A stretch of DNA of 32,441 bases from BMS3ABIN03 sp964418885 (GCA_964418885.1 CAYQNW010000042.1:1-32441), one strand, 5' to 3'. Counted from the first letter of the stretch, positions 1 through 7,958 are shown. A program made the numbers and translations. Notes: a model not told the origin generated them from the sequence alone.

Positions 1-444
1 CAAACTGAAGATATAACACCGCGAAACAGTATGATAGTTATTAACCCGCTTAAGTTTCTTTTATTTTACAATCTCTCATACTTTCATAAAATAGATGAAC
101 ATACTGTGGTCGGCGGTGGAATACAGATACCAACATTAAACGGTATAACAGGATTCGGTATTAATGCAGAGGTAAGATTCCACCCGACGGGAACAAATAT
201 GCGGGGATTTTATATCGCACCAAATGTTTCATACAATAATCTTTCAGGTGAGGACAGCGATAATTCTTACTCGATAACTTCAATTGGTGCATTGGTGGGC
301 TGGCAGTGGTTCCCGGGCGATCAGTTTGCTATCGGGCTTGGTATCGGCGCTGATTATTATTTCTTCTCAGGCAATGACAATGAGTTTGATAAATTGGACG
401 GATCTGCACCTGCACTAAGATTCGATATCGGTTACGCCTGGTAG
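1..444 (+). CDS. outer-membrane beta-barrel protein, 5' end missing
   Basis: The frame is open from base 1 to the TAG at 442-444, so the gene starts before the window. An ATG at 31 is in frame, but ten codons upstream of it are also open, so it is probably internal. The visible 147 residues alternate short amphipathic strands (for example GFYIAPNVSYNNL and FAIGLGIGADYYF) with polar turns and end in an aromatic residue (GYAW). These are the marks of an outer-membrane beta-barrel inserted by the BAM machinery. The segment NSMIVINPLKFLL near the start resembles the beginning of DUF3575-type barrels. The signal peptide would lie off the window. A strong hairpin terminator follows 14 bases after the stop. 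The function is unknown beyond the barrel fold. Confidence 0.7.
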   Translation, partial: QTEDITPRNSMIVINPLKFLLFYNLSYFHKIDEHTVVGGGIQIPTLNGITGFGINAEVRFHPTGTNMRGFYIAPNVSYNNLSGEDSDNSYSITSIGALVGWQWFPGDQFAIGLGIGADYYFFSGNDNEFDKLDGSAPALRFDIGYAW

Positions 445-457
445 CACAAACATTTCC

Positions 458-486
458 GGCGGGATAAACTCCCGCCTTAATTTTTC
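458..486 (+). terminator. rho-independent terminator of the barrel gene
   Basis: A 7-bp GC-rich stem (GGCGGGA 458-464, TCCCGCC 470-476) with loop TAAAC is followed by TTAATTTTT. It lies just after the stop codon of the outer-membrane gene and should end its transcript. Confidence 0.85.
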
Positions 487-503
487 CAGGGCTCTCACAA
501 GAA

Positions 504-630
504 TTAAGACTCTGTTGCAAAACCAAACACTATGGCTGTCACGGACCATTCCGTGACCGAAGAAAAGTACGTACAGTTACGGTAGAGACCGTGACTGTCC
601 AGGGGAAGTTGTTATGCAATGGAGTCTTAA
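504..630. mobile_element. MITE-like non-coding element with inverted ends and two tandem hairpins
   Basis: The left end (504-523, TTAAGACTCTGTTGCAAAAC) and the right end (611-630) are inverted copies matching at 17 of 20 positions. Both outer ends are TTAA, which could be a 4-bp target duplication around a 119-bp element (508-626). Inside are two related hairpins: GTCACGGA/TCCGTGAC (538-545/550-557, loop 4) and ACAGTTACGGT/ACCGTGACTGT (573-583/588-598, loop 4, one T-G pair). The cores GTCACGG-N6-CCGTGAC and GTTACGG-N6-CCGTGAC are near-copies 39 bases apart. No transposase and no convincing coding sequence is present. The layout fits a miniature inverted-repeat element mobilised in trans. TTAA is palindromic and AT-rich, so the target duplication could be chance. 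The IS family is not assigned. Confidence 0.6.
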
Positions 631-831
631 TCTCGATGTTAATCTTTATTGCATTCGCATATACTGTTTTAATTTATGAAACGAAGGTTGATAGCTGCCT
701 TTTTTTATTTCTATTTTATGGGATGAATTATTTAAATAGTAATTTTCATAGCTCATCTTTCTCTAATGCAAACCGATTTCTAATTTATTATATTCACAAA
801 GCAATTATTGTTATTCACTACCGGAACAGGA

Positions 832-2322
832 ATGAATGAATTAGAAAAATATTTTGAGCAGTTCAGGGAGAATACAATCGGGTATAACCAGACGTTTCAA
901 TCGCCTTACGGTGAGAAGAAAATTGTTTACGCTGACTGGATTGCAAGTGGAAGATTATACCGTCCGATAGAGAATAAAATTACGGATGTTTTCGGTCCCC
1001 TGGTTGGTAATACTCATTCCGAATCGAGTGAAACCGGTAATGCAATGACCCACGCTTATCATGAAGCTCATCAAATTATTAAGAAACATTCCAACGCCGG
1101 AAAAGACGATGTGATAATCACCGGTGGTTCAGGAATGACCAGAATGACTGTTAAGTTCCAGAGAATTTTAGGATTAAAAATACCTGAGCAGTTACAGGAC
1201 TTCGTAAAAATTCCGAAAGAGTTGCGTCCCGTTGTTTTTGTAACTCATATGGAACATCATTCAAACCAGACAACCTGGCTTGAAACAATTGCTGATGTAA
1301 TTATTTTATCACCGGATGAACAGGGACTTGTCGATCTTGAGGATCTTGAAACCCAGGTTAAGAAATACGAAAACAGGAAACTAAAAATAGGTGCATTCAC
1401 AGCATGTTCAAATGTAACGGGAATTGAAACGCCCTATCATAAAATGGCAAAGATAATGCACAGACACGGCGGTTACTGCTTTATCGATTTTGCCTGTTCC
1501 GCACCTTATGTAAAAATTGATATACATCCTGAAGATCCCGAAGAAAAGCTTGATGCAATTTATTTTTCACCGCACAAATTTCTTGGTGGTCCGGGTTCTA
1601 GCGGCATACTCATTTTCGATTCCAAGCTTTATCAAAACAAAGTTCCCGATCAGCCGGGCGGCGGCACAGTCGAATGGACAAATCCCTGGGGACAGCACAG
1701 GTTCAGCAGCAACATTGAAATAAGAGAAGATGGTGGGACTCCCGCGTTTCTTCAGACTATTCGTGCAGCACTGGCAATAAAGCTGAAGGAAGAAATGGGA
1801 ATCGATAAAATATACGAAAGGGAAGAGGAGTTAGTTAAATCAGTATTTAAGCAGATTCGCACAGTTCCCGGTTTACATATTCTTGCAGATAATATAGAAA
1901 AAAGATTAGGCGCAATATCTTTTTATATAGATAATATTCATTACAACTTAATTGTTAAGCTGTTAAACGACCGGTACGGCATACAGGTAAGAGGTGGTTG
2001 TTCTTGTGCCGGTACTTACGGACATTATCTGTTACACGTTGACCATGACCGCTCTGAGAAAATAACAAGCAAAATCGATCTCGGTGATCTTTCTGAAAAA
2101 CCCGGATGGGTAAGAATGTCTGTTCACCCGGTTATGACTGACGATGAAGTTAATTTTATAATTGATGCAATAAAGGAAGTTGTTGAGAATATCGATCAGT
2201 GGCAGATGGATTATGTTTACAATCCGCATAAGAATGAATTCTTTCATGCTTCAGGAAAAAACAAATCCGATATGATTAAAAACTGGTTCGAGATATCCGG
2301 TACCACTGTTTATAAAAATTAA
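832..2322 (+). CDS. class V aminotransferase, cysteine-desulfurase-like
   Basis: A 496-residue PLP enzyme of the SufS/CsdA-like class V fold. The PLP lysine is K249 in SPHKFLGGPG, and the cofactor-ring aspartate is D219 in FIDFACS. A desulfurase-type loop, VRGGCSCAG, holds C390 and C392. Measured from R387, C392 falls where SufS has its persulfide cysteine (RTGHHC), so cysteine desulfurase or a related beta-lyase activity is plausible but unproven. The protein is about 90 residues longer than SufS, mostly from a C-terminal extension and an insertion around 265-300. I start at ATG 832; a TTG at 808 would add eight residues. No suf or isc partner is adjacent, so the substrate stays open. Cytosolic. 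Confidence 0.8.
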   Translation: MNELEKYFEQFRENTIGYNQTFQSPYGEKKIVYADWIASGRLYRPIENKITDVFGPLVGNTHSESSETGNAMTHAYHEAHQIIKKHSNAGKDDVIITGGSGMTRMTVKFQRILGLKIPEQLQDFVKIPKELRPVVFVTHMEHHSNQTTWLETIADVIILSPDEQGLVDLEDLETQVKKYENRKLKIGAFTACSNVTGIETPYHKMAKIMHRHGGYCFIDFACSAPYVKIDIHPEDPEEKLDAIYFSPHKFLGGPGSSGILIFDSKLYQNKVPDQPGGGTVEWTNPWGQHRFSSNIEIREDGGTPAFLQTIRAALAIKLKEEMGIDKIYEREEELVKSVFKQIRTVPGLHILADNIEKRLGAISFYIDNIHYNLIVKLLNDRYGIQVRGGCSCAGTYGHYLLHVDHDRSEKITSKIDLGDLSEKPGWVRMSVHPVMTDDEVNFIIDAIKEVVENIDQWQMDYVYNPHKNEFFHASGKNKSDMIKNWFEISGTTVYKN

Positions 2323-2382
2323 TAAGAATACAGCTAATTGCATTTCATATTATCAAAATTATTTTAAAAATTAAAATCCGTT

Positions 2383-2401
2383 GAAATCATAGAATGATTT
2401 C
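2383..2401. repeat. perfect 8-bp hairpin downstream of the aminotransferase
   Basis: GAAATCAT and ATGATTTC flank the loop AGA. There is no T-run, so it is not a classical terminator, but it could stabilise the 3' end of the aminotransferase mRNA. Confidence 0.4.
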
Positions 2402-2427
2402 GATATAAAATTAACCAATTAACAGAG

Positions 2428-2538
2428 GTTACACAGAATCTCGAATACAGTCATTCCGGCTTGCCCGGAATCTAAAATACTATCATAATTAAAAGATTCT
2501 GGACTCGTTTCACTCGCCAGATTGACATTTTGTGTAAC
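2428..2538. repeat. nested palindromic intergenic element
   Basis: Outer inverted ends GTTACACA (2428-2435) and TGTGTAAC (2531-2538) enclose two further hairpins: ATTCCGG/CCGGAAT (2453-2459/2465-2471, loop CTTGC) and TCTGG/CCAGA (2498-2502/2517-2521). As RNA this would fold into a closed stem with two side arms. The arrangement parallels the element at 504-630 (inverted ends plus two inner hairpins) but the sequence differs. There is no coding potential. It sits between two same-strand genes, 37 bases before the next start, and could be an interspersed repeat, a miniature transposable element or a leader structure. Confidence 0.5.
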
Positions 2539-2574
2539 TTCAATAATTAATACAAATTAATAGAAAGAGTAAAA

Positions 2575-3309
2575 ATGGCTGTTGGCAGTTATCAAAAATG
2601 CAAACAATATATTGAATCACATAGACAGAGTGAAGAACCTCCTGTAAAAAGGAAAGTATATCCCTGTATTACAATTACAAGGGAAACAGGTGCAGGTGTA
2701 ATGTCGGTCTGCAAGGAATTGATAAAATTGCTTGAAGCTATATCGCAGGAAGATGGCATACACTGGACATATTTTGACAGGAAATTAATTCTTAAAGTTC
2801 TTGAAGATCATAACCTGCCGCAGCAGTTACGTGAATTCATGCCGGAGGATAAAACGAATTACTTGAAATCCATAGTGTATGAAATTTTAGGAATACACCC
2901 GTCTCAGTTAACCTTACTTTATAAAACAACGGAAACGGTAGTTCAACTCGCAAGAATGGGGAAGTCAATTATAGTCGGACGCGGAAGTAATATAACAACT
3001 GCGAAGCTTAAGAATACTTTTCATGTAAGATTGGTGGCACCGATTGAACAAAGGATTCAGCATGTTATGGAATTCAGCAATTTGAGCAAGTCGGATGCAT
3101 ACACATTTATTAAAAAAGAAGATGCTGCAAGGCGGAAATATCTTAAATCCAACTATTCAGGAGATGTCCGGGACCCGCATTTATATCACCTGATAATAAA
3201 TACAGGTATGTTTTCTTATAAGGAAGCTGCCCAGGTTATTGTTAATACGCTGATTGATAAATTTCCCGGAATATTTATGGAAGAAGTATTAACAGAGTTC
3301 TTTTCATAA
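2575..3309 (+). CDS. cytidylate-kinase-like family protein
   Basis: A 244-residue protein of the cytidylate_kin_2 type. The N-terminal strand and loop ITITRETGAGVMSVC stands where the nucleoside-kinase P-loop lies and has the family's reduced form rather than the GKST-type Walker A of Cmk. IIVGRGSNI (about 137-145), the arginine-rich ARRKYLK lid-like segment and the DPHLYHLIINTG segment are typical of this family. These proteins are annotated by fold; their substrate is generally unknown. A separate canonical cmk is expected elsewhere in the genome. The start is the ATG at 2575 after an A-rich leader (AAAGAGTAAAA). The gene converges with the aldehyde dehydrogenase, with 45 bases between stops and no clear terminator. 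Confidence 0.75.
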   Translation: MAVGSYQKCKQYIESHRQSEEPPVKRKVYPCITITRETGAGVMSVCKELIKLLEAISQEDGIHWTYFDRKLILKVLEDHNLPQQLREFMPEDKTNYLKSIVYEILGIHPSQLTLLYKTTETVVQLARMGKSIIVGRGSNITTAKLKNTFHVRLVAPIEQRIQHVMEFSNLSKSDAYTFIKKEDAARRKYLKSNYSGDVRDPHLYHLIINTGMFSYKEAAQVIVNTLIDKFPGIFMEEVLTEFFS

Positions 3310-3354
3310 GATCAGGCATTTATAATTTTTCGAAGCTGATAGATTATTACCGGA

Positions 3355-4962
3355 TCAACCTTTTGTTTCAAACTCTTCAATTATTTTTAAGATTTCGTTT
3401 TCGGTAATTCCCTTTCCGAATTTCACATCTCCTTTCGGTTTGGGATGATCATCTGTTTTTGCTTTAGGAATTTCCCTTTCATAGCTGTAGGTGGTTTTAA
3501 GCGGCGGATTACCTGCACGCGCTCTCAGCCTGTCCTCAATTTCCTGCATAAATATATCTCTTGTTCCATGAGTTTTCTGCACATCGAACTGTGTTACAAC
3601 TTTTCCTTCGTTAACCGGGTTTGTTTCGAAAGCAAGGCTCTTGATGTTGATTAAATGTTTTGCAGTTACATTTTCAGAAATGATCGAGCCTCCCCACGTG
3701 CCGGGACCTAAAGTCATTGAAGGAGCTAATGCGGTTGTATAACCGACTGCACCGATAGAAGCAACGGTATTTACTAAAATTCTGAATGCTGGTTTTTCAA
3801 GTGCAAATTTCATTATTATCGGCTGATCGTTTGAATGAATTACCATTGTATGCCCGATACCGCCGAACTGTAAAAGATCGATGCACTTATGGCAGCCTTC
3901 TAGCCATCCATTGACCGTATATAAGGCAAGTATTGGTGAAAGCTTCTCCATTGATAGTGGTTCGGTTTTACCCACCTCATAACAATCCGCAACCAGAACT
4001 TTCGTATTATCGGGAATAGAGAATCCCGCATATTGTGCAATCACTTTTGCCGATTGTCCAACAATCTGTGGATTTATTCTGAAGTTAGTTTGAATGGCTT
4101 TACCAAGTTTTTCTTTTTCCTCAGCCGTTACAAAATAACCTCCCTGTCTTTTGACCTCTTCACGTACTTCCTGTTCAATTGGTGAATCAACAATTATTGC
4201 CTGCTCGGATGAACAGAGAGTCCCGTTATCGAAAGTTGTTCCGTAAATGATATCAGCAACAGCCTTTTTATAATTTGCAGTTCTTTCAATGAACGCCGGT
4301 ACGTTGCCGGGTCCAACACCGTAAGCCGGTTTACCCGCGCTGTATGCTGCCTTCACCATCGGTGTACTTCCGGTAGCAAGAATTACGGCTACATTTTTAT
4401 CTTTCATTAAAGCATCGGTGCCTTCTATTGTCGGTTCGGATAAAAATTGCATCAATCCATCCGGTGCTCCTGCTGAGATTGCAGCATCGGAAAGAATTTT
4501 AAATGATTCTGCAGTACATTTAACAGTTCTTGGATGAGGGCTGGCAACAATAGCATTTCTTCCTTTAAGTGAAATCAATGCTTTGTACATTGCAGTAGAT
4601 GTTGGATTTGTTGAAGGAACCAAAGCGCATACAACTCCCATCGGAACGGCAATCTTTAAAACTTTTCCGTTTGCTTCTTCTCCAACAATACCTACGGTTT
4701 TTAAATTTTTAACAGATTCATAAACATTTTTAGTTCCGAATTGATTCTTAACTAATTTATCCTGCCATTTCCCGAAACCGCTTTCTTCCGCAGCCATTTT
4801 TGCAAGACGTTCTGCTGCTTCATAGCCGGCTTCTGCCATAGCTTTTATGATTTTATCTACCTGTTCCTGTGAAAAATGTTTGTATTCCAGGTGAGCTTCG
4901 TAAGCTTTTCGTGCGGATTCGCGTGCTTCCTGAATAGAAAGCAGGTCTTTGTCAAGAATCAT
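3355..4962 (-). CDS. CoA-acylating aldehyde dehydrogenase (EutE/PduP-like) with C-terminal tail
   Basis: A 535-residue aldehyde dehydrogenase of the acylating type, which converts an aldehyde plus CoA and NAD+ to acyl-CoA and NADH, or the reverse. Visible marks are VPSTNPTSTAMYKAL (about 115-129), GVGPGNVPAF (215-224), the nucleophile C250 in NGTLCSSEQA, and LGPGTWGGS near the end of the catalytic part. EutE/PduP proteins usually run about 460 residues. Here the catalytic part ends near 490 and is followed by a Lys/Pro/Asp-rich linker and a 17-residue helix-like tail (ITENEILKIIEEFETKG). I start at ATG 4962, which has a GAGGA site; an in-frame TTG at 4989 is weaker. A promoter-like sequence lies just upstream. 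No alcohol dehydrogenase, phosphotransacylase or shell gene is nearby. Confidence 0.85.
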   Translation of the reverse strand: MILDKDLLSIQEARESARKAYEAHLEYKHFSQEQVDKIIKAMAEAGYEAAERLAKMAAEESGFGKWQDKLVKNQFGTKNVYESVKNLKTVGIVGEEANGKVLKIAVPMGVVCALVPSTNPTSTAMYKALISLKGRNAIVASPHPRTVKCTAESFKILSDAAISAGAPDGLMQFLSEPTIEGTDALMKDKNVAVILATGSTPMVKAAYSAGKPAYGVGPGNVPAFIERTANYKKAVADIIYGTTFDNGTLCSSEQAIIVDSPIEQEVREEVKRQGGYFVTAEEKEKLGKAIQTNFRINPQIVGQSAKVIAQYAGFSIPDNTKVLVADCYEVGKTEPLSMEKLSPILALYTVNGWLEGCHKCIDLLQFGGIGHTMVIHSNDQPIIMKFALEKPAFRILVNTVASIGAVGYTTALAPSMTLGPGTWGGSIISENVTAKHLINIKSLAFETNPVNEGKVVTQFDVQKTHGTRDIFMQEIEDRLRARAGNPPLKTTYSYEREIPKAKTDDHPKPKGDVKFGKGITENEILKIIEEFETKG

Positions 4963-4986
4963 TTTATCCTCAATGATATTGCAGAG

Positions 4987-5018
4987 CAAATATATCTATT
5001 GAGGGAGAGACTTTCAAT
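4987..5018 (-). promoter_or_regulatory. candidate Bacteroidota-type promoter for the aldehyde dehydrogenase
   Basis: Read on the minus strand, ATTG (5018-5015) is followed after 20 bases by TATATTTG (4994-4987), then by a short leader of 24 bases to the ATG at 4962. This fits the Bacteroidota consensus TTTG-N~19-TAnnTTTG closely at the -7 box and loosely at -33. Confidence 0.5.
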
Positions 5019-5053
5019 TTAAAAGAAATTTTGTACGAGAATAGGAGATTTAT

Positions 5054-5217
5054 GTTGTCCCTATCGGAACTCTGAACTTCTTTGAAAGATGGCTACTATA
5101 AATATTCCGTCCTTATGGGACTAAAGCAAAGTGTTAAAATCGTAATAGTTTCGATGGAATATAATTCTTGCAGGACTTAAATTTAGTCGAGATGTTATAT
5201 AATGGCTCCGTAGGAGT
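5054..5217. repeat. three spaced small hairpins in the 4963-5293 non-coding stretch
   Basis: Three similar motifs occur in one orientation: GTTGTCCCTATCGGAACT (5054-5071), CCGTCCTTATGGGACT (5107-5122) and GGCTCCGTAGGAGT (5204-5217). The last two form small stems (GTCC/GGAC and CTCC/GGAG); the first is a decayed version. Each is preceded by an AT-rich stretch, and two have ATG or ATGG nearby. They look like degenerate copies of a REP-like repeat. The rest of this 331-base stretch holds the promoter above and no gene that I can support. Confidence 0.4.
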
Positions 5218-5293
5218 GAATTAGCTATAGAATAAGATTCAGGGTAAAAGAAAGAGCCTCATCGGCGTGGCATAACAAAATATTTTGAGTTTC

Positions 5294-6043
5294 CTATAAC
5301 GTACTTTTCAATTTTCCCAAACCCGTTTTGCTAACAGGTAATTCCTTACCGTTCTTAAGAATCAACTGATATGATTCTTTACCGGTTTGTTCGAGGTGCT
5401 GGATATAATCTGCATTAATAATATAAGAACGATGAATCCGGATAAACATATTTTCATCTAGGTGATTTTCAAAATACCGCATAGTTTTTTTCTTAAGAAA
5501 TCTTCCCTGATCTGAATTTATCATCACATAATCGTCCTGCGCCTCGATCCATTTAATCGAATCGACGGGAAGAATAGAAATTTTTGTTCCGTCTTTTATT
5601 ACAACCCTTTCAAGAAACTCGATCTTTTCATCATTATGATCGATGATATTTTTTATTGCGGAATTCTGTTGAAACCTGTCTTTAATAGCTTCGTATGATT
5701 TTGTTAGCGCATCATTGAATCTTTCTTCTGAAAAAGGTTTAAGCAGATAATCCACAGCACTTACCTCAAATGCTTTAATTGCATACTGATCGTAAGCAGT
5801 TGTAAAAATGATTGCAGGTGGTTCATCCAGCAGTTCCAGCATTTCAAATCCGTTTATTTTCGGCATCTGAATATCCAGGAAGATCAGGTCCGGCTTCTCA
5901 TCATTAATTTTTTTTATTGCATCGAACCCGTTTGAACATTCGGCAATTATTTCAATTTCAGGATGTTTTGATAGATAACCCTTGGTTATTTCACGGGCTA
6001 AATGTTCATCATCTATAATTATTGTTCTTATTTTATCGCTCAT
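5294..6043 (-). CDS. LytTR-family response regulator
   Basis: A 249-residue two-domain regulator. Residues 1-120 are a receiver: acidic pair D11/D12, phosphoacceptor D57 in FLDIQMP, T/A switch region in IIFTTAYDQYA and the conserved lysine in LLKPF. Residues about 145-249 are a LytTR DNA-binding domain, with EAQDDYVMI, IRIHRSYIIN and the end motif LPVSKTGLGKLK. Receivers of this class are phosphorylated by LytS-type kinases, and the LytTR domain binds paired direct repeats upstream of targets. The kinase gene ends 21 bases upstream in the same direction, so the pair is cognate. With the LiaF-like gene ahead of it, the likely role is a cell-envelope response. Targets are not visible here. Confidence 0.92.
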   Translation of the reverse strand: MSDKIRTIIIDDEHLAREITKGYLSKHPEIEIIAECSNGFDAIKKINDEKPDLIFLDIQMPKINGFEMLELLDEPPAIIFTTAYDQYAIKAFEVSAVDYLLKPFSEERFNDALTKSYEAIKDRFQQNSAIKNIIDHNDEKIEFLERVVIKDGTKISILPVDSIKWIEAQDDYVMINSDQGRFLKKKTMRYFENHLDENMFIRIHRSYIINADYIQHLEQTGKESYQLILKNGKELPVSKTGLGKLKSTL

Positions 6044-6064
6044 ATCTCTCCCGGTAAATTTTCA

Positions 6065-7129
6065 TTAATCATTAAAATCCGGTACAGGAATATATAACGT
6101 TACCTTGAAAATTCCTTTTTCATCTTTAACATCGAGTAATGAATCCTGTCGGTAGATAAGTCTCAATCGTTCCCTTATATTTTTGATTCCTACACCTGCT
6201 CCCTTTTTTTGAGGGGCCGTCTTATCAAAGTTATTCTGTAAAACAATTTTAAGAAAGCCATCTTTTAATTCACATTTTAGAGTCAATGTGACTTTCCCAA
6301 GAGTTTCATAAACTGCATGTTTAATTGCATTTTCAAATAGGGGCTGAAGAATCATTGTTGGTATTTCAACATTGCTGCAACCTTCGCCTATTTCTTCTAT
6401 ATATTCGAATTTTTCCTCAAACCTTACATGTTCAATATCAAGGTAAAGCCTGATGTTTGCCAGTTCTTCTTTTAATTTATTTTTTTCGAGCTCGTTTGTT
6501 TTTAATATGAATCTTAAAAAATCAGCCAGCTTGATTATCATTTTTTTTGCACGAACCGGATCGATTTCAGTAAGTGCACTCATCGAATTTAAACTATTAA
6601 ATATAAAATGCGGATTGATCTGGAACTTCAACGATTTCAGTTCTGCTTCGGTAACAAGACTTTTTAATTCCGCTTCTTTAACTGTTCTTTCCTGGAATCC
6701 CGTATAATAAATTATCATATAGTAAAAGGAAACGAACAGGGAATAAAATAAAAAACCTATCAATATTCTCCACGCCAAAGTGCTGTATAGAAAAGAAGGA
6801 TAATTATTTTTGAAGCCGAACACACCTACCATAAGAAAGTAACCTGCAAAAATCCAGATTGCTGTTGTGATTATTGCACCAACACCATGCCCGACAACAA
6901 TCTTGGTGGTACTGAATTTTTCAATGGGGATGTAACGTGCAGGATACCAGAAAGTTAAACCTAATCCTGCCAGAAGAAATGAAGAGATAATTCCATCTGC
7001 TACAGATGCCGATAGCCCGATAGCTGTTCCGATATATAGTAGATTGATGGAAATGACTGCAATGATCGTCCAGAATATTAAATAATAATTAATGTTCTTT
7101 AAGCTTTTTAGGATTGGATTTGTGAACAT
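6065..7129 (-). CDS. LytS-type sensor histidine kinase
   Basis: A 354-residue membrane kinase. Four to five hydrophobic segments lie within residues 16-143, with no recognisable extracytoplasmic ligand domain. A short coiled linker carrying two copies of EAELKSL (about 152-167) leads into the His_kinase domain, where phospho-acceptor H174 lies in FQINPHFIFNSLNSM. The ATPase part has the N-box PLFENAIKHAV and glycine motif GAGVGIKNIRERL. Such kinases often sense through a partner membrane protein, and the LiaF-like gene 11 bases upstream is the obvious candidate. It would phosphorylate the regulator encoded immediately downstream. Confidence 0.9.
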   Translation of the reverse strand: MFTNPILKSLKNINYYLIFWTIIAVISINLLYIGTAIGLSASVADGIISSFLLAGLGLTFWYPARYIPIEKFSTTKIVVGHGVGAIITTAIWIFAGYFLMVGVFGFKNNYPSFLYSTLAWRILIGFLFYSLFVSFYYMIIYYTGFQERTVKEAELKSLVTEAELKSLKFQINPHFIFNSLNSMSALTEIDPVRAKKMIIKLADFLRFILKTNELEKNKLKEELANIRLYLDIEHVRFEEKFEYIEEIGEGCSNVEIPTMILQPLFENAIKHAVYETLGKVTLTLKCELKDGFLKIVLQNNFDKTAPQKKGAGVGIKNIRERLRLIYRQDSLLDVKDEKGIFKVTLYIPVPDFND

Positions 7130-7140
7130 CTCTTAGCGGA

Positions 7141-7854
7141 TCAAAGATAGTTTTTAACTTCGCCGCCGCCGAAAAGAGCAAGTCCCTTGATGTGAAGAGT
7201 CCTGGATTGATCGGGAATAAAATTTGGATCTTTTATACTTTTATCGGAAAATCCACCGAGTATGGAAGTAACATTAACAACAACATTCCAGTCTTTCGGG
7301 ACTAAAATCGTCGTTCCGCCGAATACCGTTAATACGTCCAGAATTTGTTCACCTTCAGCAAGCTTACAGCCTGTAAGGTTAATTTCTGAACCTCCGAAAA
7401 TAGCCGTTACATTGCCACCTCTGAAATTATCCGAAGAAATTATTTTAGCTCCCCCACCGAATATTGAAACATCGTCAATTACATCTTTCTTAAAAAAACC
7501 CTCTTGCTCGGAATTCAACGCTTCTTTTCTTCTATGATTTAATATTATATAGACTCCAAGTGAAATAAGTATAACCGGGATTATAATTCCGCCATGATAA
7601 TGTATATCGGGAAAAATTCTTGGAAGTAAAAAGAAAAGACCAATTCCGGTTAGTATTCCACCGAAGATTTTTTTATTTGAATTAAGTAGAATGAACAACC
7701 CAATGACTGTAAAGAAAAAGGGCCAGGAAAATATAATGTATGAAATGCTGAAGTCGAAGATGTCCATAGAGCCAAGCAGGAGGAATGCACCTATAACTAT
7801 CAGTATTCCACCGAGGAGTATTCTTTTATCAGTATTTCTTTGATGCTGTTGCAT
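7141..7854 (-). CDS. LiaF-like membrane protein (DUF5668 plus LiaF-type C-terminal domain)
   Basis: A 237-residue protein. Four hydrophobic helices at about 11-30, 38-58, 63-80 and 88-107 form a DUF5668-like membrane part. The cytosolic C-terminal part (about 125-237) carries repeated Gly-rich beta-helix-like turns: IFGGGAKI, IFGGSEINL, VFGGTTILVPKDWNV and ILGGFSD, ending ALFGGGEVKN. This matches the LiaF/cell-wall-active-antibiotic-response C-terminal family. In Firmicutes, LiaF inhibits the LiaRS envelope-stress system. Here the gene is first in an operon with a LytS/LytTR pair, so the same inhibitory logic with a different two-component class is inferred. A 15-bp palindrome lies about 105 bases upstream. 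Confidence 0.8.
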   Translation of the reverse strand: MQQHQRNTDKRILLGGILIVIGAFLLLGSMDIFDFSISYIIFSWPFFFTVIGLFILLNSNKKIFGGILTGIGLFFLLPRIFPDIHYHGGIIIPVILISLGVYIILNHRRKEALNSEQEGFFKKDVIDDVSIFGGGAKIISSDNFRGGNVTAIFGGSEINLTGCKLAEGEQILDVLTVFGGTTILVPKDWNVVVNVTSILGGFSDKSIKDPNFIPDQSRTLHIKGLALFGGGEVKNYL

Positions 7855-7958
7855 TTCTAAACCTCATTATCCAATAATTTCAAGGGCAACATAATTAATA
7901 AAACAAAGCAAAAAAAGAAAAATTCGGTAAATGGATGATAAATGTAGGTAAATGTTTT

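Noticed and set aside
591..839. 82-residue open frame on + strand
   Set aside because: It starts inside the right arm of the inverted-repeat element and runs through AT-rich intergenic sequence. Composition is that of translated non-coding DNA and it overlaps the aminotransferase start.
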